Positions 32,880 to 44,281 of a DNA stretch of 64,000 bases are shown piece after piece. The stretch lies in assembly GCA_002270565.1 (NCBI GenBank), contig NQMI01000014.1, positions 372,001 through 436,000 on the forward strand, written 5' to 3'. The notes below the pieces were generated by a model. The model had not been told where the DNA came from and ran no database searches. It was given only the letters and a program-made list of their open reading frames with translations. Source of the DNA: Stenocarpella maydis. Taxonomy: Eukaryota > Ascomycota > Sordariomycetes > Diaporthales > Diaporthaceae. Both the position numbers and the translations under genes were made by a program. How positions within the stretch are numbered: position 1 is the stretch's first letter; each line of letters begins with the position of its first letter.

Positions 32880-33788
32880 ATGGGTACGTGAGGCTCAACT
32901 TCTTATCAAGCCTTTGTATGCAAGTGGACGATCGGAAACGGTCGTCTGCGAATATGAGGGCGCTGCCAATCCTCCTCCGAGCGAGAAGTTTTGGACTGAG
33001 CGGGTGAGGAGGGTCGTGACAGACCTCACTCCCTGCGAGTGCCGCCGCACAACTCTCTGAGCATACTTGAGCCAAAGGCTGACGAGGAAACTTTTGTCTC
33101 TTTGTAGGTATCGATCTCGACCGTCACCACGTGCGCAACACCCACCGCAAGGCGCCCAAGAGCGACAATGCGTACCTCAAGCTGCTCGTGAAGCTGTACC
33201 GCTTCCTGGCTCGTAAGTCCCAGCAGCCCGGCTGCAGATCCTGCGAGATGCCTACTAAGCGGCCCCGCCAACTACAGGTCGTACCGACTCTGCCTTCAAC
33301 AAGGTTGTCCTGCGCCGCCTCTTTCAATCCCGCATCAACCGCCCTCCAGTCTCGCTGTCCCGTGTCAAGAAGAACCTGAAGCACGGCAACGAGAACAAGA
33401 CGGTCGTTGTTGTCGGCACCGTCACCGACGACAACCGCCTGCTCGAGGTCCCCAAGGTCCAGATCGCCGCCCTGCGCTTCACCGCCACCGCCCGCGCGCG
33501 CATCCTGGCCGCCGGCGGCAGTGCCCTGACCCTCGACCAGCTCGCTCTTGAGAAGCCCACCGGCTCCAACACCCTGCTTCTGCGTGGCCCCAAGAACCAC
33601 CGTGAGGCCGTCAAGCACTTCGGCTTCGGTCCCCACAAGCACAAGGTACGGCTGACCCTGAGTACGTCCCACTGGGGACAGTGCTGGACAGAACTGATAG
33701 CTCCCTGCAGAAGCCCCACGTCCTCTCCAAGGGCCGCAAGTTCGAGCGTGCCCGTGGTCGCAGACGCTCGCGCGGTTTCAAGGTGTAA
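32880..33788 (+). CDS. rpl18: 60S ribosomal protein L18 (eL18)
   Basis: Exons 32880-32883, 33108-33212, 33278-33645 and 33711-33788 give 184 residues, close to the family length. Exon 1 contributes only ATGG, a common arrangement for fungal ribosomal protein genes, followed by a 224-bp intron with a GTACGT donor. The protein begins [20 protein letters not shown] and contains [18 protein letters not shown] and [15 protein letters not shown]; it ends in a basic [18 protein letters not shown] tail. It is a structural component of the large cytosolic ribosomal subunit. Confidence 0.95.
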
Positions 33789-34745
33789 AGGATTTTTCTT
33801 TTGCACTTTTCTCTGGGATATGGTCGTTGGGATGCGGTCCTCGCTTGGATGGCATGCCTGGGATGGTTACTGCTACGGCTTCGCGGTGTTTCGCCGCTTT
33901 CATGGTTTCACGAGGGCGTTTGTGTCTGGCTCGGCGTGGAATGGTATTACCAAAAAGCTATGATGACTGAATTGAGAGCCGACTCTGGGCCAATTTTCTC
34001 GGCTCTACCTCACCATAGGATTGTGCTGGGGGTTAGAATGTGATGCGGACCGGCCGAGCGACCCTCAACGAACTATATATATCGTGCTCAAGCAATGCCG
34101 GCGGCTTAGCAGTCTCGCAAAATCCAGGAACCAATATGCCAGTCCAGACTGTAGATAAAGCTCGACCTTGACAACCTAAGAGCCTTGTTGCGAAACCCCC
34201 CCTCCCCCCTCCTTAAAACACCACTCCCCTGGCACTGCAATTCGCGGCAGTCTGCACGCGGCTGCCTAGGATCTCGGGACGTGAGGCTGAAACATGGCAA
34301 CTAGAGACGGTTGTTCTATTCGCCAGCCTTAGATCAGTTCAAGCCCACGAGCCTGCATACCGGCCCCCTGCCGAAGCTCGAGAAGCTTTCTGTTCTCAAG
34401 CTCCGAGCCTCCCCCCCCCCACCATTTCGCATCCCGTCTCCCGATGAATACAAAGCCGTATCCGTGCCTTCTGAGAATGGCGACATTTTATTAACCTTTA
34501 AGGAGGCGGAGAAGATCACCGACAGCTACTTCTGCTGTGCATAGACCAAAATATCCATATTGTGTTTGAGATATTGACAACCGAAGCTTTGAGAGTCCTT
34601 CAAAAGCGATACCCATACTCTCGCGATGGTGGCGGACCAGGTTGATGTCAGATGAAAGTTCCCTTGAAGCTTGGTCTGTCGACAATAAACTTTCGAGCCA
34701 CCCCAAGGAGCCTCCCTCAGCATTGTAGCTGTGCTTGGGCTCCTC
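33789..34745. other. Region between rpl18 and the HET pseudogene
   Basis: Contains the rpl18 terminator, a C-run with nearby A-run at about 34197-34215, and a second C-run at 34411-34420. The open frame at 34311-34544 has no recognisable domain and is not supported as a gene. Confidence 0.4.
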
Positions 34746-36538
34746 CTAATCCGGGAAGGCCTCTCTGAGTGACATTTGAAATGCTTCCTCTGAGTCTGTT
34801 GGCAAGCCCAAGCTCTCAAGCGTGATATTGCACTGACGTCCACATTTGAGCACCTCCCGGACGAGAGCATAGACACAGGTAAGACTCCTGCAGAAAGCTG
34901 TCTGTATACCCATTTTCCTGTGGCTCCTAATCAATTTCCGATATCTTACTTCAAAAGACAACGTGGCTTCGAAACAGTCCTTCAGTATACGTGTATGGTT
35001 GTTTGGGCCTGCCGCATCATTCAGCGGGCGGGAGAGGACCTCCACGAGAGACCCAAAGAAATTGCCCTCTTTGAAAATATCACCGCATACACGCTGTGCA
35101 GAGCCCACGACCGGGCCGGTCACGAAAAGCGACGATTCTTGGATCCGGCTTGTCACCCGGGATATCGAATCATCATCCGGGAACACGATCTTGTCCCAAC
35201 GGCCGTACCTGCCCAACGTCCACATAATTTGAAGCTTCTTTGTTTCGAAATGCAACGGATTTAGCGCCCACGATGCAAAGCCCCGACATTCAGACCTCGT
35301 ACAATCACGCCCGGGACCGGCGAGCCCGAGGAACCGTAGCTCACCAAAGGGCCTTTCCAGAGTCTTGGGCGGTGGGGTCCCCTTCGACAATTGCTTTATA
35401 CTGTTGCAACCAGGCTGCAACAACGCCGCGGTAAACCTTGGCCCCAGGTCTTTCCTCCAAGTAGTCTACCTCAATTGGAATCCCAGTAACGCCGAGCAGG
35501 CCGTACGCGTGGTCCCTTGGCTTCGGTTGAGCGCAAAAGGAGGCCTCGGCGAAATACTAACCAGAACTGTACCGTACTTTGCGTCTGATTGTTCAGCCAT
35601 CCTAGTACATGGTTTACCATGATGGCCATACTCGCCCAAGCTAGCCGGTGGAAGTCAACCCATGTGGCGGGCATGAAGAAGCTCGGAGCAATTGCGTGGC
35701 GCCATGGCAACTTGTCAAACCATCGATAGGCGGCGAGCAGTGCAGACCCCCATGATATCGAGCTGGACTTGCAGAACAGCAAGGGGCTTCGGGCTGGAGC
35801 GATCTCCTGGAAAATTCAGGCGCGGTACCAGTACTGCAGGCCCCAAAAGTAGTAAACGGAAGCCCAGTGCCCATTTGCCCAGCCGGTCAAACTGCTGTTC
35901 TGAATGCTCTCGCACAGCTCGGGGTAGTTTCTCAGTAAAGGTAGAAAATGCCGTGTGCAGCATCTGATCCTTCAAGGACCTAGGCATATCCGTGGACACG
36001 CCCAGAGATGCGTTCTGTAAGTTGATAGAGGATGTTGCAAGTGCTGTGCTCAATGTATGATCCTCTTCGCCATCTTCCGACTGGGCAACTGGCCCCGGCT
36101 CATCTGGTATCCAGCACAGGACCAGCTCGGCCCCAGAAAAGATGCGCCGCATGAGTGGTATCTGGTGACTCTTCTCGTCCTTGTAGGAATGCTTGATACA
36201 GAGGATATCTGCCCAGACTAGATGTTTTCTTTTGTCATAGCCTGGAAATGTCGCTTTCCAAAAGCGAGGGAGATGGCGCAAGGCTAATTCGAGGTTCAGG
36301 GTGGCCTGGAGGGCCTGGCCGTTGACCAGGATAGGCACGCGGGCCGGCATTGTACCCCAGGTGTAGGAGAGGCGGTAAAAGGGAGTGGATGCTCGCTGAG
36401 TGACGCTGTGATAAGGTCGCATGCTATTTGGCCCTCAGGGTCGGTGCGGAGGGATTTTATGAGACGGATTTCATGTTTGCCGTGGTTGAGGGCCTCACTC
36501 ATATGTGAGGGGTGTACATGAGCTGCCTGACGGCTCAT
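34746..36538 (-). pseudogene. Degraded HET-domain (heterokaryon incompatibility) gene
   Basis: On the minus strand the family landmarks appear in order but in different frames. HEIRLIKSLRTDPEG (about 36480) is followed by FYRLSYTWGTMP, with a 1-nt shift in an A4 run at 36377-36380. The block WADILCIKHSYKDEKSHQIP follows, then YWYRA-stop-IFQEIAP with TGA at 35818-35816 where Trp is expected, again in another frame. A third frame holds KPRDHAYGLLGVT at about 35520, and a last frame runs 35423-34746. Intact HET proteins control non-self recognition and cell death at hyphal fusion. Here at least three lesions break the frame, so no full product is expected. The start could be 36538 or Met at 36502. 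Confidence 0.82.
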
Positions 36539-37477
36539 ACATTTTGGGGGAGTCAGACTTGAGCTTCAAGTGTGTGAGGACGAAAAGCAGTAAGCTCGCA
36601 TTGGTATCCTCCCAGGCATTTATTTACCCAGGTCAACATATGCAGTTCCCAGGGGGGGGGGGGTCGTTGCCTGCTCACTTCTCACAATGGCTGGGACGAC
36701 AATCACATAGTTCATCACAAGCCACAACTCATACCAACTCAATTTGCTCCCGTCGAGGGGGTAACTAGGTTACTCTTGTCCAGGTGAGCTCTTCAACCAG
36801 GTGGTTAGGACACCAGGTTCAGAAAATGTCACCTAGACACCATTTCAGGGAGCTGTGAAGGATGAGAACTTGAATGTGGTATCTAGTCCTTGGCATCCTT
36901 GTCTCTTGGCCCACTTGGAGAATCATTGCAGTTCCGGCCTAGTTGAGAGAGTTAAAGAGAAGGTGGTGGTTGGGGGGTGGGGGGAGAAAAGAAACGAAGA
37001 AAAAGCTGTCTATAGTATATATAATAAATACTTCACACGGTATAACGAAAAGAGTTGAGACAAGGTAGTGCAGTCTCTTGAATTATTTATATAAGAGACC
37101 AGTCCATATTCACATGCACTTGCACCAAGTACAGTGCAAATGCAAGCCCACATCTAGAGCTCCATCTCATTAGACTCAGAAGCAGCGAACAAGGGTGCAT
37201 ATGTATTGTGCATTCGACGCACCATATGAGCTTGTCTTTTTAACGGTCTCTTTCATTTTCTTCTATTGTACAGGGGCCTAGTTTCTCTCTTGAACAAATA
37301 CAAAGCAATCAGGCTTGAAGTATATGGGTCCATGTCAACCCCTACCAAGAGATCTCAGACTCCTGACCTTCTCCTGCTTAATGGCAAAGTCTTTAGATAT
37401 CTGATCACGCCACGACAGATATGACTTTGGGACATAGCCCCCTTTCCAACATACCTATACCGCCCCTATGAGCTATT
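36539..37477. other. Intergenic region with G-run
   Basis: Holds a G11-type run near 36651-36662, a second G-rich stretch at 36970-36985 and AT-rich sequence at 37005-37095. No supported gene; it includes the ost3 3' end side. Confidence 0.4.
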
Positions 37478-38681
37478 TCATAAGAAGGGGGGCAGGGAGA
37501 AGGGGTAGCCGCCATTCTTGATACGGAAGATGCTAAGGAGGAAGCTGTAGAGAACGAGCATGAAGCCAGCGTAGACGATAACCAACGTCTGTTGGGTTTT
37601 AGCACCGCCGATGCGGGGGGCCTTGTCGGCGAGACCAATGGCACAGAAGGCGAGGGCTCCATCTGCAGGCCAGAATGTTAGCGAAAGGGCAAGCCCCGAG
37701 TGCAAGTTATTCGGGTCTTAAACATACAGAGGGCACCAATGATCTGGGACTCGAGCTGGAACTGGGTCTGGAAGCCGCCGGCGAAGAAGGAGACGTGGCC
37801 CTTGCCGTCATGGCCTGCGTAGGGGACGTTACGTATTATGTTGAACATGGTGCCGCAAGTGCAAGCCAGGATAGCCATGAGCGAGAGAAACTGCCACAGC
37901 CGGCGGTGCTGGATGATGGGGCCGATGTAAGGCCAGAGCGTCACGAGCGTCGTGCCGATGCCGGCCACGGTGGTGAGGGCGAGGAAAATGGCAAACCAGT
38001 TGGTGGGCCTGCTGACCTCGGGAACGGGGCGTCCTGGCAGGTAGCGGCTGATCCATTTCCTGACCGACTCGGCGGATGGGGCGCTGATGTGCGTCTTGTC
38101 AGCACGGGGCATGTATATTGTATATATCCTGCCGGGACGGTACTCACCCGGTGGTGAAGTCGAACCGCAAGGGGTCAGTATTGGCAACAGCGTACTCTCC
38201 AATAGAGGGCTGGAAAAGCAGGAGGACAGGGGCGGTTTGCAGTCCGAGCTGGTACGAGGCAGATAGTTAGAGAAAGTCCAACGCTGAAGGGGTCGGGGGA
38301 AGGAGGATGGGGTTGTTGTTTTGTACATACAGACATGAATGTCTCACGGCCATCGTTAAAGTCCAGAGTGGCGAACAGAGTCCTGGAGTCACCGGCCTTG
38401 TCGGCCTTGGCCCAAGACTTGCTCAACAGCTTCCACTCCGGGTCAAGGTCTCGGCACATCTGGCAAGCGTATCGGCTGTCCATGGCTGTCAGGAGGACAG
38501 CAACCGTGTAGTCACGGGGCAGCCCGGTGACCTTCTTGTAGGAAACATCGTCAAGCTTGATAGGCGCGCTGGAGAGGGCCTTCTGGTGGAAGTGGTTGAA
38601 TGTGGCGGCCGGGTCGGACTTTGCGGCGAGCACGCCAGCGCCCAGGAGGGAGAAGGGAACGAGAAGTGAGGACCAGCGCAT
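37478..38681 (-). CDS. ost3: Oligosaccharyltransferase subunit Ost3/Ost6
   Basis: Minus-strand exons 38681-38331, 38248-38148, 38083-37728 and 37662-37478 give 330 residues. A signal peptide (MRWSSLLVPFSLLGAGVLAA) is followed by a thioredoxin-like lumenal domain with a CxxC pair (YACQMCRDLD, Cys73/Cys76). The joined segments FMSLGLQTAPVLLLF and FDFTTGAPSAESVRKWISR match the family. Four C-terminal membrane helices start at WFAIFLALTTVAG, and the end IFRIKNGGYPF is conserved. Ost3/Ost6 briefly hold substrate proteins by disulfides so that the ER oligosaccharyltransferase can N-glycosylate them. All introns are 64-82 bp and in phase. A pentanucleotide repeat lies just upstream, in the probable 5' UTR. 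Confidence 0.93.
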
Positions 38682-39405
38682 TGCGAAGGACCAGACCAGA
38701 CCAGACCAGAGCAGACCAGACCAGACCAGAGCAGACCAGAGCAGACCAGACCAGACTAGACCAGAGTCAATTGGAAAGGAGAAGAGGGAAAGAAGAAAAA
38801 AAGGGCAATAATTCGCACCAATATCTATTGCCACCAGAATCTGCAGAGAGATGGTTGAAATGTTGGTGATGACGGCCTGTGGGTGGTGGTGTTGAATTAC
38901 GCAACACGCATTCGATTCTAAGCGACCTGTCCTGAAAGTTGAAGGGACATCTGGAGCTGCCGTTCAATGCCAAGCCAGCCTGGCCGAGGACCTGGGAGCA
39001 CACTACACTAGCGTGGTCTTCCGATCCACCTGCCAGGGATCCACTGTGTCTTGGGCCCCTCCCAGAGACGCTAGGCCTGATAGGGGGCTGTTGCTGGGAC
39101 AACATACTAAGGAAAACACAGAAGGTGCCGGTCCAGTCAGGACCCGGATGCCGCCCTCAACCCGCCCCTCCCCCAACTTCATCATCCCTCCCAGGCTCAA
39201 CCTCAATCCCTATCCATTACCTGCATTTGCTTGCTTCTGGCTGTACGAATGACTGACTGACAGACAGATTGAGCCCGGATCCTGACCTCAGAAGCCAGCC
39301 CCATCATTACTTTATTCATCTCACCTACGATCACTCGTTGTTATTGTCTTTACTTCTGGACCGCGACTTGTCAACAAAACTGCACCAACAGTGGGCCATG
39401 TAAAC
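38682..39405. promoter_or_regulatory. Divergent promoter ost3 / coiled-coil gene
   Basis: 724 bp between two diverging start codons. It includes the AGACC-type array at 38690-38765 (listed separately) and C-rich sequence at 39140-39215 near the plus-strand gene. No TATA box was recognised. Confidence 0.5.
38690..38765. repeat. CCAGA/GCAGA pentanucleotide array
   Basis: About 15 five-base units, mostly ccaga with interspersed gcaga, directly upstream of the ost3 start codon (38681). Unit variation (ccaga, gcaga, ctaga) is visible by eye. Confidence 0.95.
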
Positions 39406-41621
39406 ATGGATCAATATCAGGTCAGCCACTCTAGGACAGCGCAATCGCGAGGCATCAAGGTTGTCCCGTCATACTGACCTGTTACCCTGCTACAGAGAAC
39501 AGAAGCCATCCATCTACTGGATCTCAAATACCGCGGCGCGATGCACAAGACAGACCTTACGGTCAAGGATGAGGAGGCCCGACGCCTCAAGCTACGCGTC
39601 ATTGTCCTTCGGGACGAGGTTGCCATTCTTCGTGATCAATTGGCAGAGAAGGACGACCGCATCAGCAACTTGTCACAACAGTACGATGACATATGCGCCC
39701 AGCTTGGTCGCATGAACCAGACGTGCCAGGAACAGGCAGATCAGCTGCGCCTGCAGGCGCGGCAACAGTCAGATCTCAAGGTACTGCCGCCCAGTCCAAT
39801 ACCGCGAACCGCTTATGTGTGCTTGATTCTGACAAGACATAGGCCGAGCTGCAGTCATTAAATAACACGTCTGACGATTCAACAAAGACACTCGCAGAGA
39901 AGCTGGCCCTTTCTCGCGAACTGGCCGTACTGAAACCCGAAATCGATCATCTGCGCTCACAGGTCTCCCACCAGAAAGATGTGCTCGCTGAGAAGCTCGC
40001 CCTCGAGCGGCAACTGAGCTCCCTCGAGACCGAGCTTGCCAACGAGAGGCGCGCAGCGGAGAAGGTGATTCGGCGCCAAGAGGATGTAGACAAGAAAGCC
40101 AGCGAAGAGCTTCAACAGCGAGTTGCAGACCTGGAGAAGGAGCTTGCCGTGGAGAAAAAGGCCTCGCAGAAGGCCAAGAAAGCCCAGGGGAAGGCTAAGG
40201 CGGACGTGGAAGAGGAGTTGCGACAACAGGTTGCTGGCCTGGAGAAGAGGCTTTTGGCCGAGCAAAAGGCCGCGGAGACCGCGAGGAAGACCCACCAGAA
40301 GGTGCAGAGTGACACGGAAGCAGAGCTGCGGCAACAAGTTGCGGATCTCGAGAAGAAGCTGGCCGACGCAAAGCGTGCTGCTCAGAAGGAAAAACGCTCG
40401 CAGGACAGCGATGGCAAAGATCTCCAATCAGAACTGCACCAGAAGGTGCAAGAACTCGAGGAGAAGCTCGTATCCGAGGCGCGCGAGGCCGAGCGGGCTC
40501 GCAGGGCCACCGAGAAGGAGGCGGCGACAGCTAATGATCAGGTGGAAATGCTCACGCAACGTGTGGAAGAATTCAAGAACAAGCTGAAGGAGACTCGCGC
40601 CGAACTCAAAGAGGTCCGCGCCGAGCTTGCACAGGCTCAGGGCGCACATGCGAGGACCACCACAACCACTGTACCACTTAAAGACAACGAGGCCAAGAGA
40701 CCGCTGAGCAAAGCCAAGGCTGGAAAGAAGCGGGGTGCAAATGATATCACTGTCGACGAGATGATGATGGACACTCCCGGCCACGTTGAGGGAAGGAACA
40801 AGCGCGCTCTTAAGAAGAGAGGCGTCGACTTGACGACGGTCGGTGAAAAGTCTACCTTCTCCATCACGCCTTTCCTGGAGAAGTCGAACACGATCAACCT
40901 AGCCGAGACCATCGAGGAGGAGGATGAAGAGCCCTCCGTTCTTTTCGGCAAGGGTGATCCGGGCGCACCCATTGTCGAGCCGGAAGCGGAGGCGGCTGAT
41001 GCCGATCCTCTGACCACTGTCGAGAAACCATCGAAATCAGTGGCCAAGGCTCTCAAGGCAACGAAGGATAAGGCGACGGATACAAAGCAGAAGAAGGCCC
41101 GCGGCAGGCCAAAAGCGCAAGCCCTGAAAGAGTCATCTCCAAATACAAATGTGCCCCCGGCCACTAATCGCACCTCACCACCAAGCAAATCATTATCATT
41201 GGAGAAGGCCACGGAGGAACCTGCACAACAAGCGAGCAGCGGGAACATGGCTGGTACCGTTGCCGGCACGAAGAAGCCTGGCGAGCCGAAGGACAAACCG
41301 GTGTCTACCTCCACAGCCAGCACCACTGTTGAGAGTGGGAACGTCAGTGCAGAAAACCCGGAGCCAAAGAAAAAGAAGCGCAAGCTGCTCGGTACTAGCA
41401 ACAAGGGCACCCTGTTCGACAAGGACGAGGACGCAGGCGAGGCGGAGGCAATGAAGCCGCCAAAGATTACTGCTGCAGGGGGCAAGAGGAAGCCCGTTGG
41501 CCTGAAGGCTTCGACACAGAAGGGCCCGGTTTCGGCACTTTCCAAGAATGCGTTTGGCGGAAAGGCTTTCTCACCACTGAAGCGGGACCGGAGGGGTGTG
41601 AACGCGAGCTTCTTGGCTTGA
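39406..41621 (+). CDS. Coiled-coil protein with AT-hook-like motif, unknown function
   Basis: Exons 39406-39420, 39496-39780 and 39843-41621 give 692 residues. Exon 1 is just MDQYQ. Residues about 10-325 are nearly continuous heptad-like Leu/Glu/Lys/Gln sequence with internal repeats of the form LRQQVADLEKKLA and LEEKLVSEAREAERA, predicting a long coiled coil. After residue about 330 it becomes basic and disordered, with KAGKKRGANDITVDEMMMDTP, an AT-hook-like KARGRPKAQ (about 500) and a basic KKKKRKLLG run that could be a nuclear localisation signal. The C-terminus is KAFSPLKRDRRGVNASFLA. It may be a chromosome-segregation or chromatin scaffold protein, but I do not recognise the family and this is inference. 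Confidence 0.8.
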
Positions 41622-42259
41622 GAGGGGATGTTGTCGAACTATTAGCCATGTTTGGGGCCTGCGACGGTCAGCACTGTACGGACTCTCCTTTGTTGCATTT
41701 TGCTGGAGTTATCGGTGTCCCTATGCGTCGCGGGACAAGGTGTGTGTTCTGGTTAGGAAGCATCAGGGTAACGGCTGGAAGGTTTGGTTTCTTAGGCGTC
41801 ATGACTTTGTCGGAGCCCTGCATTACCATGTTGATTAACTCGGCTCAATGAAGAGAAGCCACTCTGAACCGAAGCGCAACATGAGAATTGACAACGTCCG
41901 GCTCCTGCTTGTGCCTATCAAGAGATTGGAACTTTCACTATCCGCCAAGGTATCCTGCACGGACTACTCGGATCCCCGACATTGAGCGATGACCAGATTT
42001 TGTATGGCCATGTTGCAAAGCAACACGGTTGTGGCTCAAGCCCTGTAGAGCGTTTGTTGTGAGGGCATCCGGCCATGTTGAAGCTGCTGCGGCAGGGATC
42101 CTCGATTGGCGCGAGCTGTCACCCGAGAATTTCCTTTTTCTCGTGTCTTGCGAGCTGCATCCGACAACCATGCTGCTACCTCTAAGAGTTTAAGAGTAAT
42201 CGAAGTCTTGCCAGATTCGAGCCGAGCCCAAAGCACCCTTGCAAAACATTTTCTGGCCC
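41622..42259. other. Intergenic region, coiled-coil gene to mrm2
   Basis: 638 bp with the terminator of the first gene and promoter of the second. No repeats, TATA box or further gene seen. Confidence 0.4.
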
Positions 42260-43838
42260 ATGTCGACAGCACTGGGAGGGGCGGCATGCCGCCGAGCGGC
42301 CCTCAGTGAGCAGCTCATCTCGCGAGTCCTGAGCCAGCTCACGCTGGTGGCAGCAGCAGCAACCGCGAGCATGATCACGCCGTCAGGCCCTTATCCCTGC
42401 CAGGGCGGCCGGCTGAGGCGGCTGGAGACGCGATGCAGCTCATCGTCAAGCTCGCAGTGGAAGACCCGCCAGATCAGAGACCAATATGCCTCACAGGCCA
42501 AGGTGCAGGGCCTGAAGAGCCGGGCGGCGTTCAAGCTGATGGAGGTTCGTCTGTCCGCCTGGCCGCTCGCCACCGCCCATCTGTCTACCTTCCCGTGCCA
42601 GAAGCCTGCGGCCTACCGGTGATTACGCAAATCCATGGCTTGACTGACCCCCGGGCCCCCGCAGATAAACAAGAGGTACGGCCTCTTCCGCCGGAACCAG
42701 ACGGTCGTGGACCTGGGCTACGCGCCGGGCTCCTGGTCGCAGGTGGCCAGGGATGCCACCGCGCCGCACGGCGTGGTCGTCGGCATCGACCTCATCCCTG
42801 CGCAGCCGCCGCGCGGCGTGACGACCATCCAGGGGAACTTCCTCCAGCCGCGGGTGAGGGCCCTGGTCAAGGATGTCCTCGCGCAGCAGGTCCGGAGGAA
42901 GGAGAGGAGCCGGAGGCAGCGTGCGGATGCCCTGGAGGCAGAAGACGCCGCGGCCGAGGCCGAGGCCGAGGGGACCGCCCAGGAGGGCATCTTGGTCGAC
43001 CAGCCTAGCTATGTCGAACTGGAGAAGCAGGCCATGCAGGACAGGAGCGGGGAGGTGGCTGAGGCGGAGGAGGAGGCGCAGAGTATGGTGGATGTGAGTT
43101 TGCTGTTGTCGCGGCCTGGAGTCCCGCCCCGGGACCCCGTTCCTCCTGCCACACAGAGGCCCTCATCCCCTTGTCACGACGCCTAGGCTAACTCACGCAT
43201 CGTAGGTGGTCATCAGCGACATGTCAGAGCCCTGGGCCCAGACTAGCGGCTTCGCGAAAAACACGCTAAAGAACCCTCACAGGTTAATGAACACGAGCGG
43301 GATCGACTTCGCGGATCACGCCGTCAGCATGGTGAGCTATAGACCCCCGGGCCTGCGCTTTCAAAGACACCGCAGTCCTCTGCGGATGGACACAATATGG
43401 CTGACGCAAACACCGACCATGACAGGACCTCTGCTACGCGGCCCTCATCTTCGCCTCGGACACGCTCAAGCCAGGCGGCCACTTCGTGTGCAAGTTCTAC
43501 CAAGGGCGGGAGGACAAGATACTCCAGAAGCGGCTGGAGAAGGTGTTCGAAAAGGTGCACCGGGACAAGCCCGAGTCATCGAGGAGGGTATGTGTTGCTG
43601 CGCCTGGCCCCGAGTGAACCGCCCCCCCCCCAAATCCTTTTACTCGTGCCCCTGTCCGTTCCACCCCAGAACGTGTTGAGAAACGTCCCCTGGGCCACTC
43701 AACCGTCTGCTCTTCAGATACCGCAAGCTCTCGCATCGACTGACTGCTTGACAGGGCTCGAAGGAAGCTTACTTTGTCGCATTGAGGAGACGAGAAGCTG
43801 TGGCTTTTACATCTGGCGAAGTGGACCAAGCGCCATGA
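42260..43838 (+). CDS. mrm2: Mitochondrial rRNA 2'-O-ribose methyltransferase (FtsJ/RrmJ, Mrm2)
   Basis: Exons 42260-42544, 42665-43093, 43206-43331, 43426-43587 and 43755-43838 give about 361 residues. An Arg/Ser/Ala-rich N-terminus fits a mitochondrial targeting peptide; a later ATG (42371) is possible. The FtsJ core is clear: SRAAFKLMEINKRY (first catalytic Lys), SAM motif VVDLGYAPGSWSQVA, VVGIDLIPAQPPRGV, the Asp in VISDMSEPWAQTSG, the second Lys in GGHFVCKFYQG and the Glu in SKEAYFVALRRREA. Mrm2 methylates a uridine in the A-loop of the large mitochondrial rRNA. A charged Glu/Ala/Arg-rich insert of about 60 residues separates the ID motif from the catalytic Asp. Exon 4/5 joining is the least certain step. 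Confidence 0.9.
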
Positions 43839-44281
43839 CACCAGACACGTTCGTTGTTGCTGCTGCTGGGGTGGGGGATGTAGGGGCAGGAAAGCCCCAT
43901 GTTCTCGTCCTCGCCAAGCTCAGCCAGGATCATGTTCTGTCAAAAGGCTGTGCAGGATGTTTTGGAGGTTTCAGAGCTTGATGACTGCTGGGCCCTGCCA
44001 GGTCTCACTGCAGCCCGTGGCCTGGTAGTTAGTCACCCTGTTCCGACAGTCGCGGGTACAGCCCTCTCTTTGCCGCCTATCGTACTACCGGGGCGCTTTT
44101 CTGATTCCATAACGTATATATATAGTCCAGGACAGCAGAATATCTCTAAACAAAGCAAAGGTTCCAACTGCTGGAGCGACACGAATGCCATAAAGACAGC
44201 CTCTAGAGTTATACAACTCTATTACCTCCCAAGACATAGTTTCAATGACAAACCAGAAGACTGCGGAGATTGAGATTCAGT
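43839..44281. other. Convergent intergenic region mrm2 / carboxypeptidase
   Basis: 443 bp between two 3' ends; a TATATATAG run near 44116-44124. Should contain both terminators. No gene recognised. Confidence 0.4.

Noticed and set aside
34311..34544. 77-codon frame near the HET pseudogene
   Set aside because: No domain and low-complexity Pro run from a C homopolymer; not supported as a gene.
38690..38765. Regular short repeats resembling a CRISPR array
   Set aside because: Five-base tandem units without spacers in a eukaryotic genome; a simple minisatellite.
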